Positions 26,588 to 34,254 of a stretch of DNA of 64,000 bases are shown here, piece by piece (position 1 is the stretch's first letter; every line of letters starts with the position of its first letter). Position numbers and translations under genes: made by a program. Location: positions 1,153,883 to 1,217,882 of the forward strand of contig NZ_QVMT01000001.1 of the NCBI RefSeq assembly GCF_003418935.1, given 5' to 3'. Below the pieces are notes generated by a model. It was not told where the DNA came from, made no database searches, and saw only the letters and a list, made by a program, of their open reading frames with translations. Origin of the DNA: Emticicia sp. C21. Lineage in GTDB: Bacteria > Bacteroidota > Bacteroidia > Cytophagales > Spirosomataceae.

Positions 26588-27139
26588 CTAAAATAATTTT
26601 CTTAATCCTCTGATAATAAAGAAGGCGGATAGCAGACCGAAGATAATCGCTAAAAGATTAATGTGAAGCAACGCAAAAACTATGGCAATTCCTAGTAGTA
26701 CCAAACCTATTTTTAATCGTTCATTGAAGGCACGCTCAAAACCATTATGTCTTTTATGCTTTTTTTTCTTCTCAAAAATCCCTCTTTTCTCCTGCTTCTG
26801 GAATATCCCTCTTTTTCTATCGTTCGATAAAATTCTTCTCTTTTTCTTAAATAACCATCTTGGGAACAAATCTGTTTTTTCTTTTAACTGATTGTCTCCG
26901 AGAGGAATTGCTTCACCAATACCAACTACAGCATTTTCTATCTCCGGCGCTGTTAAAAGCGGTATTTCTTCTATTTCATTAAGTGTACTTATTTCCTTTT
27001 CGTGAACTATTAAAGGTTGGATTTTCTGTTTTTTAGGCTGATGATAATTTTCTGAAGCAGTTTTCTGAAAGTGAGCATACTCGCGTTTGCAACCAAAGGC
27101 AACGCATAGCACGCAGGCAAGCATTAGGAATTTAAGCAT
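26588..27139 (-). CDS. Predicted lipoprotein with basic linker and C-terminal membrane helices
   Basis: A 183-residue protein not recognised as a named family. The N-terminus MLKFLMLACVLCVAFGCKR has a lipobox-like AFGC at residue 17. Residues about 105-140 are strongly basic with repeated RGIF units (KRGIFQKQ, KRGIFEKKKKHKRHNG). Two hydrophobic segments (about 142-162 and 164-178) end the protein. A lipoprotein anchor at one end and membrane helices at the other is unusual; proteins with this layout occur as hypotheticals in Cytophagales. Confidence 0.75.
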   Translation of the reverse strand: MLKFLMLACVLCVAFGCKREYAHFQKTASENYHQPKKQKIQPLIVHEKEISTLNEIEEIPLLTAPEIENAVVGIGEAIPLGDNQLKEKTDLFPRWLFKKKRRILSNDRKRGIFQKQEKRGIFEKKKKHKRHNGFERAFNERLKIGLVLLGIAIVFALLHINLLAIIFGLLSAFFIIRGLRKLF

Positions 27140-27213
27140 GTTAGTAATATCCTGAAATAGCGAATAGGTTACGAAAAGGTGAAACCGATAGGATAACTAG
27201 TATAAAAGGCAAC

Positions 27214-27257
27214 AAAAAGCCCTATAAAACTTTGGCAAGTCTTATAGGGCTTTTTTT
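27214..27257 (-). terminator. Rho-independent terminator of clpX
   Basis: AAAAAGCCCTATAA pairs with TTATAGGGCTTTTT across a 14-nt loop, 16 bp after the clpX stop codon. On the minus strand the second arm is followed by a T-run. Confidence 0.85.
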
Positions 27258-27272
27258 ATTTAATCTACCCGA

Positions 27273-28529
27273 TTATGCTACCAGTTTTAATTGATAGAAC
27301 GCCGAGTGTTCGAATTTATTTTGTGCGTAGTCGAGTGTTAGCGTAAAGTGCTTAATCTCTTTGTTTGATGGTATTTCATACATCACGTCGGTCATAATGG
27401 CTTCGCAGATAGAGCGTAGCCCTCTGGCGCCTAATTTGAACTCCATGGCTCTATCGACGATGTATTCGATTACTTCCGGTGAAAAATCTAAAGTCACGTC
27501 TTCCATCGCAAAAAGCTTTTTGTATTGTTTTACCAAAGCATTTTTTGGTTCTGTCAGGATACGTCTTAAAGCCTCACGGTCAAGTGGATTCAGGTAAGTC
27601 AATAAAGGCAAACGACCTATCAACTCCGGAATCAAGCCATAAGATTTTAAATCCTGCTGGGTTACAAAACGTAAGAGGCTTGTATTTTCCCACAATTCCA
27701 GACGTTTGGCATCGTTCGAGAATCCAATCGGACGGGTATTAATACGCTTGGCGATATGGCGGTCGATACCATCAAAGGCACCACCACAGATAAACAGGAT
27801 ATGCTCAGTATTGATCTGAACCAGCTTTTGCTCAGGGTGCTTTCTGCCTCCTTGCGGTGGAACATTTACGATTGAACCCTCCAACAATTTCAATAAACCC
27901 TGTTGAACACCTTCACCACTTACATCACGGGTGATAGAAGGATTATCACTTTTGCGGGCAATTTTATCTATTTCGTCAATGTAAACAATACCTCTTTCGG
28001 CTAATTCGGTATTATAATCAGCGGCTTGTAATAAGCGGCTCAGGATACTCTCAACGTCTTCGCCTACATAACCTGCTTCTGTCAGCACTGTAGCATCGGC
28101 AATAGCGAAAGGCACCTGTAATACTTTGGCAATGGTGCGTGCCAGATATGTTTTACCTGTTCCGGTCTCTCCTACCATAATGATATTCGATTTTTCAATC
28201 GTTACATCATCTTCTCTTTTAGGCTGCATCAGGCGCTTGTAGTGGTTGTATACAGCTACGCTCAATACTTTCTTGGCTTCGTCCTGCCCGATTACGTATT
28301 GGTCTAAATGGCCTTTTAATTCGGCCGGAGGTTTCAAGTCAAATCTTGGTGAATCGCTTTTTTTCTTTTTCTCCTTTTTCACAACGCCATACAACTCCTG
28401 TTGCACAAGCTGGTGCCCTTGCTCTACACAGTAGTTACAAATATTTGCTTCTGTTCCTGATATTAAGAGTTCTACTTCGTTTTTTCTTCTACCACAGAAA
28501 GAGCAATAAGGTTGCTGTCCTAAATCCAT
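27273..28529 (-). CDS. clpX: ATP-dependent Clp protease ATP-binding subunit ClpX
   Basis: A 418-residue AAA+ unfoldase that feeds substrates to ClpP. The N-terminal zinc finger has cysteines 9, 12, 31 and 34 (CSFC..CNYC). Walker A is GETGTGKT (120-127), Walker B IVYIDEIDKIARK, and the pore/arginine-finger region RDVSGEGVQQGLLKLLEG and GLIPELIGRLP are intact, as is the GFDGIDR-like segment around CGGAFDGIDRHIAKR. Length matches the family. clpP and tig are not adjacent, so clpX here has its own promoter and terminator. Confidence 0.98.
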   Translation of the reverse strand: MDLGQQPYCSFCGRRKNEVELLISGTEANICNYCVEQGHQLVQQELYGVVKKEKKKKSDSPRFDLKPPAELKGHLDQYVIGQDEAKKVLSVAVYNHYKRLMQPKREDDVTIEKSNIIMVGETGTGKTYLARTIAKVLQVPFAIADATVLTEAGYVGEDVESILSRLLQAADYNTELAERGIVYIDEIDKIARKSDNPSITRDVSGEGVQQGLLKLLEGSIVNVPPQGGRKHPEQKLVQINTEHILFICGGAFDGIDRHIAKRINTRPIGFSNDAKRLELWENTSLLRFVTQQDLKSYGLIPELIGRLPLLTYLNPLDREALRRILTEPKNALVKQYKKLFAMEDVTLDFSPEVIEYIVDRAMEFKLGARGLRSICEAIMTDVMYEIPSNKEIKHFTLTLDYAQNKFEHSAFYQLKLVA

Positions 28530-28556
28530 TGAGTATGCTTGTTCTTAAATTTCCTA

Positions 28557-28586
28557 CAAAAGTAAGCAAAATGTGTTGCTTTGCAA
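28557..28586 (-). promoter_or_regulatory. Promoter of clpX
   Basis: Read on the minus strand: TTG (28584-28586), a 19-nt spacer and TACTTTTG (28557-28564), an exact fit to the Bacteroidota sigma consensus TTG-N19-TAnnTTTG. Transcription would begin about 20 nt before the clpX ATG. The -33 element abuts the terminator of the upstream gene. Confidence 0.7.
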
Positions 28587-28588
28587 TT

Positions 28589-28627
28589 AAAAAGCCTGAG
28601 AGCTTTATTGAGTGGCTTTCAGGCTTT
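28589..28627 (-). terminator. Terminator of the DUF3471-like gene
   Basis: AAAAAGCCTGA pairs with TCAGGCTTT, with an additional AGC/GCT pair in the loop. On the minus strand the stem is followed by TTTTT. It lies 29 bp after the stop codon of the gene at 28656. Confidence 0.75.
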
Positions 28628-28655
28628 AACAGTTTTTTTATACAAAAAAGTTTAC

Positions 28656-29018
28656 TCAGGGCTGTTTATCTCCCTCCATCGTGGAGCCTTGCATAGTGAG
28701 TTTTAGCTTCGTAATCACTTTATTTTCGTTTCTTACAAATTCCAGTTTTCCATCATAGCCCACTACTTCAAAAACATCTACATCTTTGGTAGGTGCTAAT
28801 GGTGCCGAGCCCTGACCTACGGCTTCGCCAGTTAGTTTTCCGCCTTGTAGTGTCACAATTATTTCTTCGAAAGGTGAATCTTTCATTTTATATTTACCCA
28901 CGTAACTCTTTGCAGCTACGGTGTCTAGTGCAATGGTTGTAGAGGCCGTTGTTTGTGCAGATGCCTCATAAGTACAGGCAAATAAGCCAATAAATAATAG
29001 TACGAATAGTTTTTTCAT
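28656..29018 (-). CDS. Small secreted DUF3471-like protein
   Basis: A 120-residue exported protein; signal peptide about 1-22 (ASAQ). The mature part resembles the beta-barrel DUF3471 domain, with AAKSYVGKYKMKDSPFEEIIVTL and VRNENKVITKLKLTMQGSTMEGDKQ. This domain often ends beta-lactamase-like hydrolases, where it packs against the catalytic part; here it stands alone. The ATG at 29018 is preferred to a TTG three codons upstream. Confidence 0.75.
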   Translation of the reverse strand: MKKLFVLLFIGLFACTYEASAQTTASTTIALDTVAAKSYVGKYKMKDSPFEEIIVTLQGGKLTGEAVGQGSAPLAPTKDVDVFEVVGYDGKLEFVRNENKVITKLKLTMQGSTMEGDKQP

Positions 29019-29225
29019 TTGTTTCAATGATTTGATGTTGAAAATAAATAATGTTTCTGCAAGATAATTATTTTACAGAAACCAAAAACAAAAATGCAGT
29101 TAGAGAAAGATTAATTTTACGGAGTGGCGATCAACTAAAGATTGTTTATTTGAAATAGTATTAAATTGAGCTCCAATTAAGGGGGAAATGAAATATAATG
29201 TGACTAAAAAATTTCGAAATTAATC

Positions 29226-30179
29226 ATGAAACGATTTACAATTATTCTGTTTTTTTATTGTTCACAGTGCTTTTCGCAAAGCTACGCGGATATAATAAAA
29301 CTTGCGATGAAAGCCTATTCCAATAGAGACTATGCGCTTTCGGAGCAATACTTTGAGCAGGCATTTAAGCTGGGAACTCCTGCCAAACATGAACTATATA
29401 ATGCAGCGTTGATATCTTCCATGAACAAAAATCAGGAAAACGCTTTTAAATATTTGCGGCTAGCCATTGAAAAAGGTTGGGATGACCCCGTTGCTATCGT
29501 GCAAAATGAGGGTTTCTTATACTTGCACCAATTTGATCAATGGAAAAATAATTTTGCAGCCATAGAAAAAGGGGTCGATGAACCTTTACAAAAAAAGCTT
29601 TTGATGATTTATGCAAATGATCAGAAAATGATTCAAAACATATCATCCATCAATCCTCAAATTCCGAATTACAAGGCCGTTCTGGATAGTATGGTTGTTA
29701 TACAGGATTCTATGCAAAATGCACATTTACAAATCATAACTCAAGCTTTGGATACAAAGGGGTTTATCAGTAAGCTGATGGTTGGTACGAAAGCGAGTCA
29801 GGTTCCGTTTTTGGTTATACAACATTCTAACCTGACAACCCAGAAAAAGTACTTCGGGCTTTTCAAGGATGCCGCTGAAAGAGGACTATTTGATAATAAA
29901 CTGCTGGCTCTTCTGGAAGACAGGATATTGGTTTTTGAGAAAAAAGAACAACTCTATGGGTCGCAGTTATTTTATGATAAGTCAGATTCTACTTATTATT
30001 TCTATCCTATTGCAGATATTCAGCATCTTGTTCAAAGAAGGCAAAGTATGAATTTAAATTCAATTCAGGAATATGCAGCCATGTATAATATAGTCTGGAG
30101 TTTGAAGGACTATCTCAAAAACCTTAAAAAATCAAAAAGGCGGTTAAAAAAAGGATTCGATAAGAAATTTACTGAATAA
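29226..30179 (+). CDS. Secreted TPR-like protein of unknown function
   Basis: A 317-residue exported protein; signal peptide about 1-18 (CFSQ). Residues about 20-90 contain two tetratricopeptide-like units (AYSNRDYALSEQYFEQAFKLG and ALISSMNKNQENAFKYLRLAIEKGW). The rest is helical and lysine-rich at the end (LKKSKRRLKKGFDKKFTE) and was not recognised. Not obviously linked to a neighbour; metF has its own promoter. Confidence 0.7.
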   Translation: MKRFTIILFFYCSQCFSQSYADIIKLAMKAYSNRDYALSEQYFEQAFKLGTPAKHELYNAALISSMNKNQENAFKYLRLAIEKGWDDPVAIVQNEGFLYLHQFDQWKNNFAAIEKGVDEPLQKKLLMIYANDQKMIQNISSINPQIPNYKAVLDSMVVIQDSMQNAHLQIITQALDTKGFISKLMVGTKASQVPFLVIQHSNLTTQKKYFGLFKDAAERGLFDNKLLALLEDRILVFEKKEQLYGSQLFYDKSDSTYYFYPIADIQHLVQRRQSMNLNSIQEYAAMYNIVWSLKDYLKNLKKSKRRLKKGFDKKFTE

Positions 30180-30261
30180 TGATTAGTTATCTGAAAATCA
30201 GCCATAAAGCCGATATAAAAACTATTTAAATAAAACATTAAAGATAATTTACCTAAAATAA

Positions 30262-30292
30262 TTTGTATTAATAAATAATATATCTATTTTTG
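30262..30292 (+). promoter_or_regulatory. Promoter of metF
   Basis: TTTG (30262-30265), a 19-nt spacer and TATTTTTG (30285-30292) exactly match the Bacteroidota promoter pattern. The transcript would start near 30299, about 29 nt before the ATG. That short leader leaves no room for a SAM riboswitch. Confidence 0.7.
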
Positions 30293-30327
30293 CCTGACAA
30301 AAAAGATATATTTCTTAAATCAAGGCA

Positions 30328-31287
30328 ATGGCAAAAGTAACTGAGCATCTGAGTAATACCCAAGGAAAGCCCGTTTTCTCCATCGAAATCATACCTCCGG
30401 TAAAAGGAAGTAATATTGATGATTTGTTGAAATCGATTGAGCCGATGATGGAGTTGAAACCGCCATTTATTGATGTTACTTTTCATAGAGAAGAATATAT
30501 TCTGAAAAACCTGCCTGACGGTGGCACAAAAGAGATAAAAATTCGTAAGCGCCCGGGTACAGTAGGTATTTGTGCTTCAATCTTACATAAATTCGGGATT
30601 GACCCTGTGCCTCATGTGCTATGCGGTGGATTTACCAAAGAAGAAACCGAAGATTTGCTTATAGATCTGAATTATCTGGGTATTGAAAACGTGTTGGCAT
30701 TGAGAGGTGACTATGCCCGCCCTTATAACTCGTTTAAAGCCAAGAAAGACGGTCATTTCTATGCCAACGAACTGGTAAGCCAGATTAATGATATGAATAA
30801 TGGCAAGTATCTGCACGAAGAGGCAGAATACCTCAATGCCAGTGATTTTTGTATTGGTGTGGCGGCGTATCCTGAAAAACATTTTGAAGCACCGGATTTA
30901 GACCAGGATATTGTAAACCTGAAACGCAAAATAGCCGCAGGTGCCGACTATGTAGTAACCCAGATGTTTTTTGATAATCAGAAATACTTTGACTTTGTCA
31001 ATCGCTGTCGGGCAGAAGGTATTACGATACCGATTATTCCGGGATTGAAAGTACTGGCTACTAAAAAGCAACTGAGTGTATTGCCTAAGCTTTTTTATCT
31101 GGATATGCCGGAGGCTTTCAGAAAAGAAGTGGATGCCTGCGAAACCGACAAACAGGCCAAGCAACTGGGTATAGAATGGTGTGTACAACAATGCCGCGAA
31201 TTGGCTGACTTTGGTGTACCTGCCCTGCATTTTTATACCATGAGCAAGTCGGATACGACATTGGCAGTAGCTAAGCAGATATTTTAA
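30328..31287 (+). CDS. metF: Methylenetetrahydrofolate reductase
   Basis: A 319-residue FAD enzyme that reduces 5,10-methylene-THF to 5-methyl-THF for methionine synthesis. Visible family features are FSIEIIPPVKG with the catalytic glutamate, DVTFHREEY, HVLCGGFTKEETEDLLIDLNYLGIENVLALRGD (FAD-binding), and GADYVVTQMFFDN followed by PIIPGLKVL. Length is slightly above the E. coli enzyme (296). It forms a single-gene unit with its own promoter and terminator. Confidence 0.96.
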   Translation: MAKVTEHLSNTQGKPVFSIEIIPPVKGSNIDDLLKSIEPMMELKPPFIDVTFHREEYILKNLPDGGTKEIKIRKRPGTVGICASILHKFGIDPVPHVLCGGFTKEETEDLLIDLNYLGIENVLALRGDYARPYNSFKAKKDGHFYANELVSQINDMNNGKYLHEEAEYLNASDFCIGVAAYPEKHFEAPDLDQDIVNLKRKIAAGADYVVTQMFFDNQKYFDFVNRCRAEGITIPIIPGLKVLATKKQLSVLPKLFYLDMPEAFRKEVDACETDKQAKQLGIEWCVQQCRELADFGVPALHFYTMSKSDTTLAVAKQIF

Positions 31288-31313
31288 TTTTTTGGAGTTT
31301 GGAGATAGAAACG

Positions 31314-31346
31314 AAAAGCGGCACTAAAATTCAGCGCCGCTTTTTT
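31314..31346 (+). terminator. Rho-independent terminator of metF
   Basis: AAAAGCGGC and GCCGCTTTT form the stem across a 13-nt loop, followed by TTTTTT. It may also serve the convergent DUF2853 gene ending at 31370. Confidence 0.85.
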
Positions 31347-31369
31347 AATGCCTTTGTTTTCTTTTTGGC

Positions 31370-31711
31370 TTATGCTTCGTAAACAGATTCTTTACCAAAC
31401 TTAACTACCAGTAACGCGTAGAATACTGCGCGGTATTTGTTACGATTAGAAGCACCTAATTGTTGTACTACTTCGTCGATTGCTGCATCTAATGCAGGGC
31501 CATCTGCTAATCCTAATTTACCGATAAGAAAGTTGTTTTTTACGCGTGCTAATTCTTCAGGATCTGAAGATGATATTTTTGAAGAATCTGCATTGTAAAT
31601 AGACGGGCCTAAACCTTTAGCAACGGCTGTCAGTAATTCTTCACTAATGCCCAGGCCAAGATCTGATACCTGTGCTTTGTAATCTTCAATTGCTTCTGCA
31701 AATTTGCTCAT
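31370..31711 (-). CDS. DUF2853 family protein
   Basis: A 113-residue helical cytoplasmic protein: MSKFAEAIEDYKAQVSDLGL, YNADSSKISSSDPEELARVKNNFLIGKLGL and NRNKYRAVFYALLVVKFGKESVY are the conserved blocks of DUF2853. The function of the family is unknown. It is a single-gene unit convergent with metF. Confidence 0.9.
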   Translation of the reverse strand: MSKFAEAIEDYKAQVSDLGLGISEELLTAVAKGLGPSIYNADSSKISSSDPEELARVKNNFLIGKLGLADGPALDAAIDEVVQQLGASNRNKYRAVFYALLVVKFGKESVYEA

Positions 31712-31857
31712 TGTCTTTAAATTTTAGGTGAGTGTTTTTTTGTAAATATTCTACAAAAACTTATATTTTCCAAATATCGGGGAAGTTTATTCCCGCTGTA
31801 ACTCATTAAAAATTTATTATTAAGACGATGGCAGATCACGCAGGTCACACCTACTGG

Positions 31858-32964
31858 TTAAACACTGATTTTCCTACGTCTACCCAATACCTGCCATACC
31901 TGGTTAACCTGTTGGTTTTCAGCCACATAGGCCTCGTCGTACAGATTAACGGTAGGGCATACATGAAACGGTACTCCATATAATACATCCCCTACTTGCA
32001 GGGCATCCCAATCTTTTACTTTCAATACGCCATGCTCTTCACTTTGCCCGATTAATTCGTAATCGGTCAGGTTTAGAAAGCGTATGCGTTTATCAATCGG
32101 ATTTTCGGCCGATACGGCCTTGTGACCCATATCTACTGTTACAATGCCTTTCTGAGGTTTTGAAATAACACGCGTTAATACCAATGCTGCATATTCAAAG
32201 GGCTGTTCGCTTAGTTTATCACCATAGCCCCAGTCCCATAGCACACAGGTACCCGGACTGCAATAGGTTTCAGCGCGCAATGCGTGAGAAGTAAATGCTG
32301 GTGTTCCTCCGGCAATCACCATCGGTTTAGGCCAGCCTGCCGCTTCAATAGCTTCTAAGAAATGTTTTACATCTACAAAACCCTCATCTATTTCGTGCTT
32401 ACGACTTTCAAAATCATCGGCTCTTATATGCCCGTCATATACATGCAACCCATGTAGTTTAATATCAGCCTGTGAGGAGAGATAACGATACAAATCCATA
32501 ATATTCTCATCCAACGGATGCCCTGACCTATCCATGCCACTATTGACATCTATGAAAACATGAGATATCAGGCCATTGGCTCCAAAAGCCCGGTTGTGTG
32601 CTCTGGCAATGTCTAAAGTATCAATTAAAGAAGCAAAGGTTACGTCGGGATATAGCTTCGAAAGCTCAATTAATCGTTCGATTTTAGGGCCAACCAGTTG
32701 ATGGGCTATCAAGACAAACTTTGCTCCGGCCATAGCAGATATTTCAGCTTCGGCAATGGTAGCACATTTGAATTTGGTAATGCCCTCTTCCAACATCATC
32801 TTCACAATTTCGGGCATCTTGCTGGTTTTCACATGCGTAAAAAGGCGCTCGGCGCTTCCGGCAATGTCAATCATTTTTCTGATATTCTCACGTACCCGCT
32901 CTTTGTAAATCAGCAGTGACGGAGAATCCAGTTCGTTTTCGTTGGTTATTTTGTACCAGGGCAT
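31858..32964 (-). CDS. D-threonine aldolase-family PLP enzyme
   Basis: A 368-residue fold-type III PLP enzyme. The PLP lysine is in LFTHVKTSKMPE (K46 by alignment with the HxKT motif), and DVNSGMDRSG and LHGLHVYDGHIR belong to the alanine-racemase-like barrel. The C-terminal PFHVCPTVNLYDEAYV carries the His/Asp metal site characteristic of D-threonine aldolases. The family cleaves D-threonine or other D-3-hydroxy amino acids to glycine and an aldehyde. It lies downstream of VOC, RidA and GntP genes in the same direction, separated by a repeat element. Confidence 0.92.
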   Translation of the reverse strand: MPWYKITNENELDSPSLLIYKERVRENIRKMIDIAGSAERLFTHVKTSKMPEIVKMMLEEGITKFKCATIAEAEISAMAGAKFVLIAHQLVGPKIERLIELSKLYPDVTFASLIDTLDIARAHNRAFGANGLISHVFIDVNSGMDRSGHPLDENIMDLYRYLSSQADIKLHGLHVYDGHIRADDFESRKHEIDEGFVDVKHFLEAIEAAGWPKPMVIAGGTPAFTSHALRAETYCSPGTCVLWDWGYGDKLSEQPFEYAALVLTRVISKPQKGIVTVDMGHKAVSAENPIDKRIRFLNLTDYELIGQSEEHGVLKVKDWDALQVGDVLYGVPFHVCPTVNLYDEAYVAENQQVNQVWQVLGRRRKISV

Positions 32965-33002
32965 AGCGGGGATTAATTTTCAGGATGTAAAACTGTGTTA
33001 AG

Positions 33003-33183
33003 TTTCCCCTCCTTTTCAAGGAGGGGAAGGCAATTTCCCTGACGCAGTTGGGAAATTGACGGGGTGGTTGAGCGCGGGATTATAAATTAGTTTTGAATAG
33101 TTTAACAGGCCCTTACAACCACCTCCCCCTAAAACAATGAAAAATTGTTTTAGGGTACTCCTCCTTAAAAAGGAGGAGAAATT
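33003..33183. repeat. Inverted-repeat element with paired CTCC/GGAG arms
   Basis: A 180-bp element. The left arm holds the hairpin CCCCTCCTTTTCAAGGAGGGG and ends GACGGGGTGGTT; the right arm begins AACCACCTCCCCCTAAAACA and ends with the hairpin CTCCTCCTTAAAAAGGAGGAG. Internal stems of about 10-15 bp occur in both arms. Elements of this look are common between genes in Cytophagales. It separates the aldolase gene from the VOC gene. Confidence 0.75.
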
Positions 33184-33212
33184 AAAGAAAAAACGGAATC
33201 TCTTCTTAACTA

Positions 33213-33602
33213 TCACCCCTCATAAAACTCAATCGGTAAATCATCCGAGTCGGCGAAGAAGGTGAATTTTTTGCCTGTAAATTCATCTATTCTGATAGGT
33301 TCCACTTCTACGCCTTTTGCTTCAATCGCTGCTTTAGCAGCTTCTACATCTGCTACCTCAAAGGCTAGATGCCTTAAGCCACAAGATTCCGGTCTTGATG
33401 GGCGCGGTGGCGGATTTGGGAACGAAAACAGTTCTATCACGTAATTATCATCAATCGCAAGATCCAGTTTATAAGAATCACGTGCCTCGCGGTATACTTC
33501 TCTGATAATGCGCAAACCCAAAACCTCTGTATAAAAGTGTTTGGATTTGGCGTAGTCAGAACAGATGATGGCAATGTGATGTACCTTATTAATTTTCAGC
33601 AT
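33213..33602 (-). CDS. VOC superfamily (glyoxalase/SMU1112c/YaeR-like) protein
   Basis: A 129-residue metal-dependent fold: INKVHHIAIICSDYAKSKHFYTEVLGL is the first beta-alpha-beta-beta-beta unit, with the metal His in KVHHIA; GLRHLAFEVADVEAAKAAIE is the second, and the final Glu lies in DLPIEFYEG. The YaeR-like subgroup has no firmly assigned reaction. The gene starts 3 bp after the end of the RidA gene, so they are co-translated. Confidence 0.92.
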   Translation of the reverse strand: MLKINKVHHIAIICSDYAKSKHFYTEVLGLRIIREVYREARDSYKLDLAIDDNYVIELFSFPNPPPRPSRPESCGLRHLAFEVADVEAAKAAIEAKGVEVEPIRIDEFTGKKFTFFADSDDLPIEFYEG

Positions 33603-33605
33603 TTT

Positions 33606-34073
33606 TCAATCTTCATTTATTTCAAACATTGCTTCAATCTCAACTGGAATATTATCAGGCAATGTACCCATGCCTACTGCCGAGCGTACGCCAATACCAT
33701 TTTCAGTCCCCCACACTTCGGCAAATAATTCGCTACAACCATTAATTACATAAGGGTGTTTTTCAAAGCTACTATTGCCATTTACCATACCTAATACTTT
33801 TATTACCCGTTTAATTTTATCAAGACTGCCCAATTTTGCTTTTATGGTAGTAAGAATCGTTAATCCTACCTGACGGGCAGCCAGTTTTGCGGCTTCAATG
33901 TCTATATCGTCTCCAACGCGACCAATAATAAGTGAGCCATCAGTTTGTACAGGTCCATGCCCTGATACGTACAAAAATTTATCAACAATAACGGCGGGTT
34001 TATATACGCCTTTGGGTGCTGGTGCTGGTGGTAAATCTAAATTCAGTTTTGCGAAATTTTCTTCAGCTGTCAT
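33606..34073 (-). CDS. RidA family (YjgF/YER057c/UK114) protein
   Basis: A 155-residue protein of the longer RidA subgroup: FAKLNLDLPPAPAPKGVYKPAV, LYVSGHGPVQTDGSLIIGRVGDD and a closing NGIGVRSAVGMGTLPDNIPVEIEAMFEI. RidA enzymes hydrolyse reactive enamines and imines released by PLP enzymes such as dehydratases. Its location with a D-threonine-aldolase-family gene fits that role. Confidence 0.93.
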   Translation of the reverse strand: MTAEENFAKLNLDLPPAPAPKGVYKPAVIVDKFLYVSGHGPVQTDGSLIIGRVGDDIDIEAAKLAARQVGLTILTTIKAKLGSLDKIKRVIKVLGMVNGNSSFEKHPYVINGCSELFAEVWGTENGIGVRSAVGMGTLPDNIPVEIEAMFEINED

Positions 34074-34130
34074 TTTTACTGTGATTTTTATACAAACGAT
34101 TTATTAATATCCAATTGGGTTCGAATAACG

Positions 34131-34248
34131 TTTTGCCACAATGTACACTATGGTACCCCAATGTTTCACTATTAAATTCATTGTGAAACATTGTGAATTT
34201 CGTGTACATTGTGGCAATTCCATTGTGGCAATTCCATTGTGGCAAAAA
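34131..34248. repeat. Inverted-repeat element with a 14-bp tandem repeat
   Basis: The arms TTTTGCCACAATGTACAC (34131-34148) and GTGTACATTGTGGCAA (34203-34218) are complementary and enclose a second stem CAATGTTTCAC/GTGAAACATTG. The right end is followed by tandem CATTGTGGCAATTC units of 14 bp (34207-34248), three copies counting the arm itself. Repeat slippage is a plausible origin of the extra units. It lies between GntP and RidA genes. Confidence 0.8.
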
Positions 34249-34254
34249 TATCTG

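Noticed and set aside
28165..28200. ClpX Walker A written GETGTGKT as an anomaly
   Set aside because: All catalytic positions (GxxxxGKT) are present; the Glu/Thr variants are tolerated in the loop and are not evidence of loss.
30180..30327. SAM riboswitch before metF
   Set aside because: The consensus promoter at 30262-30292 leaves a leader of about 30 nt, too short, and no riboswitch-like stems were seen.
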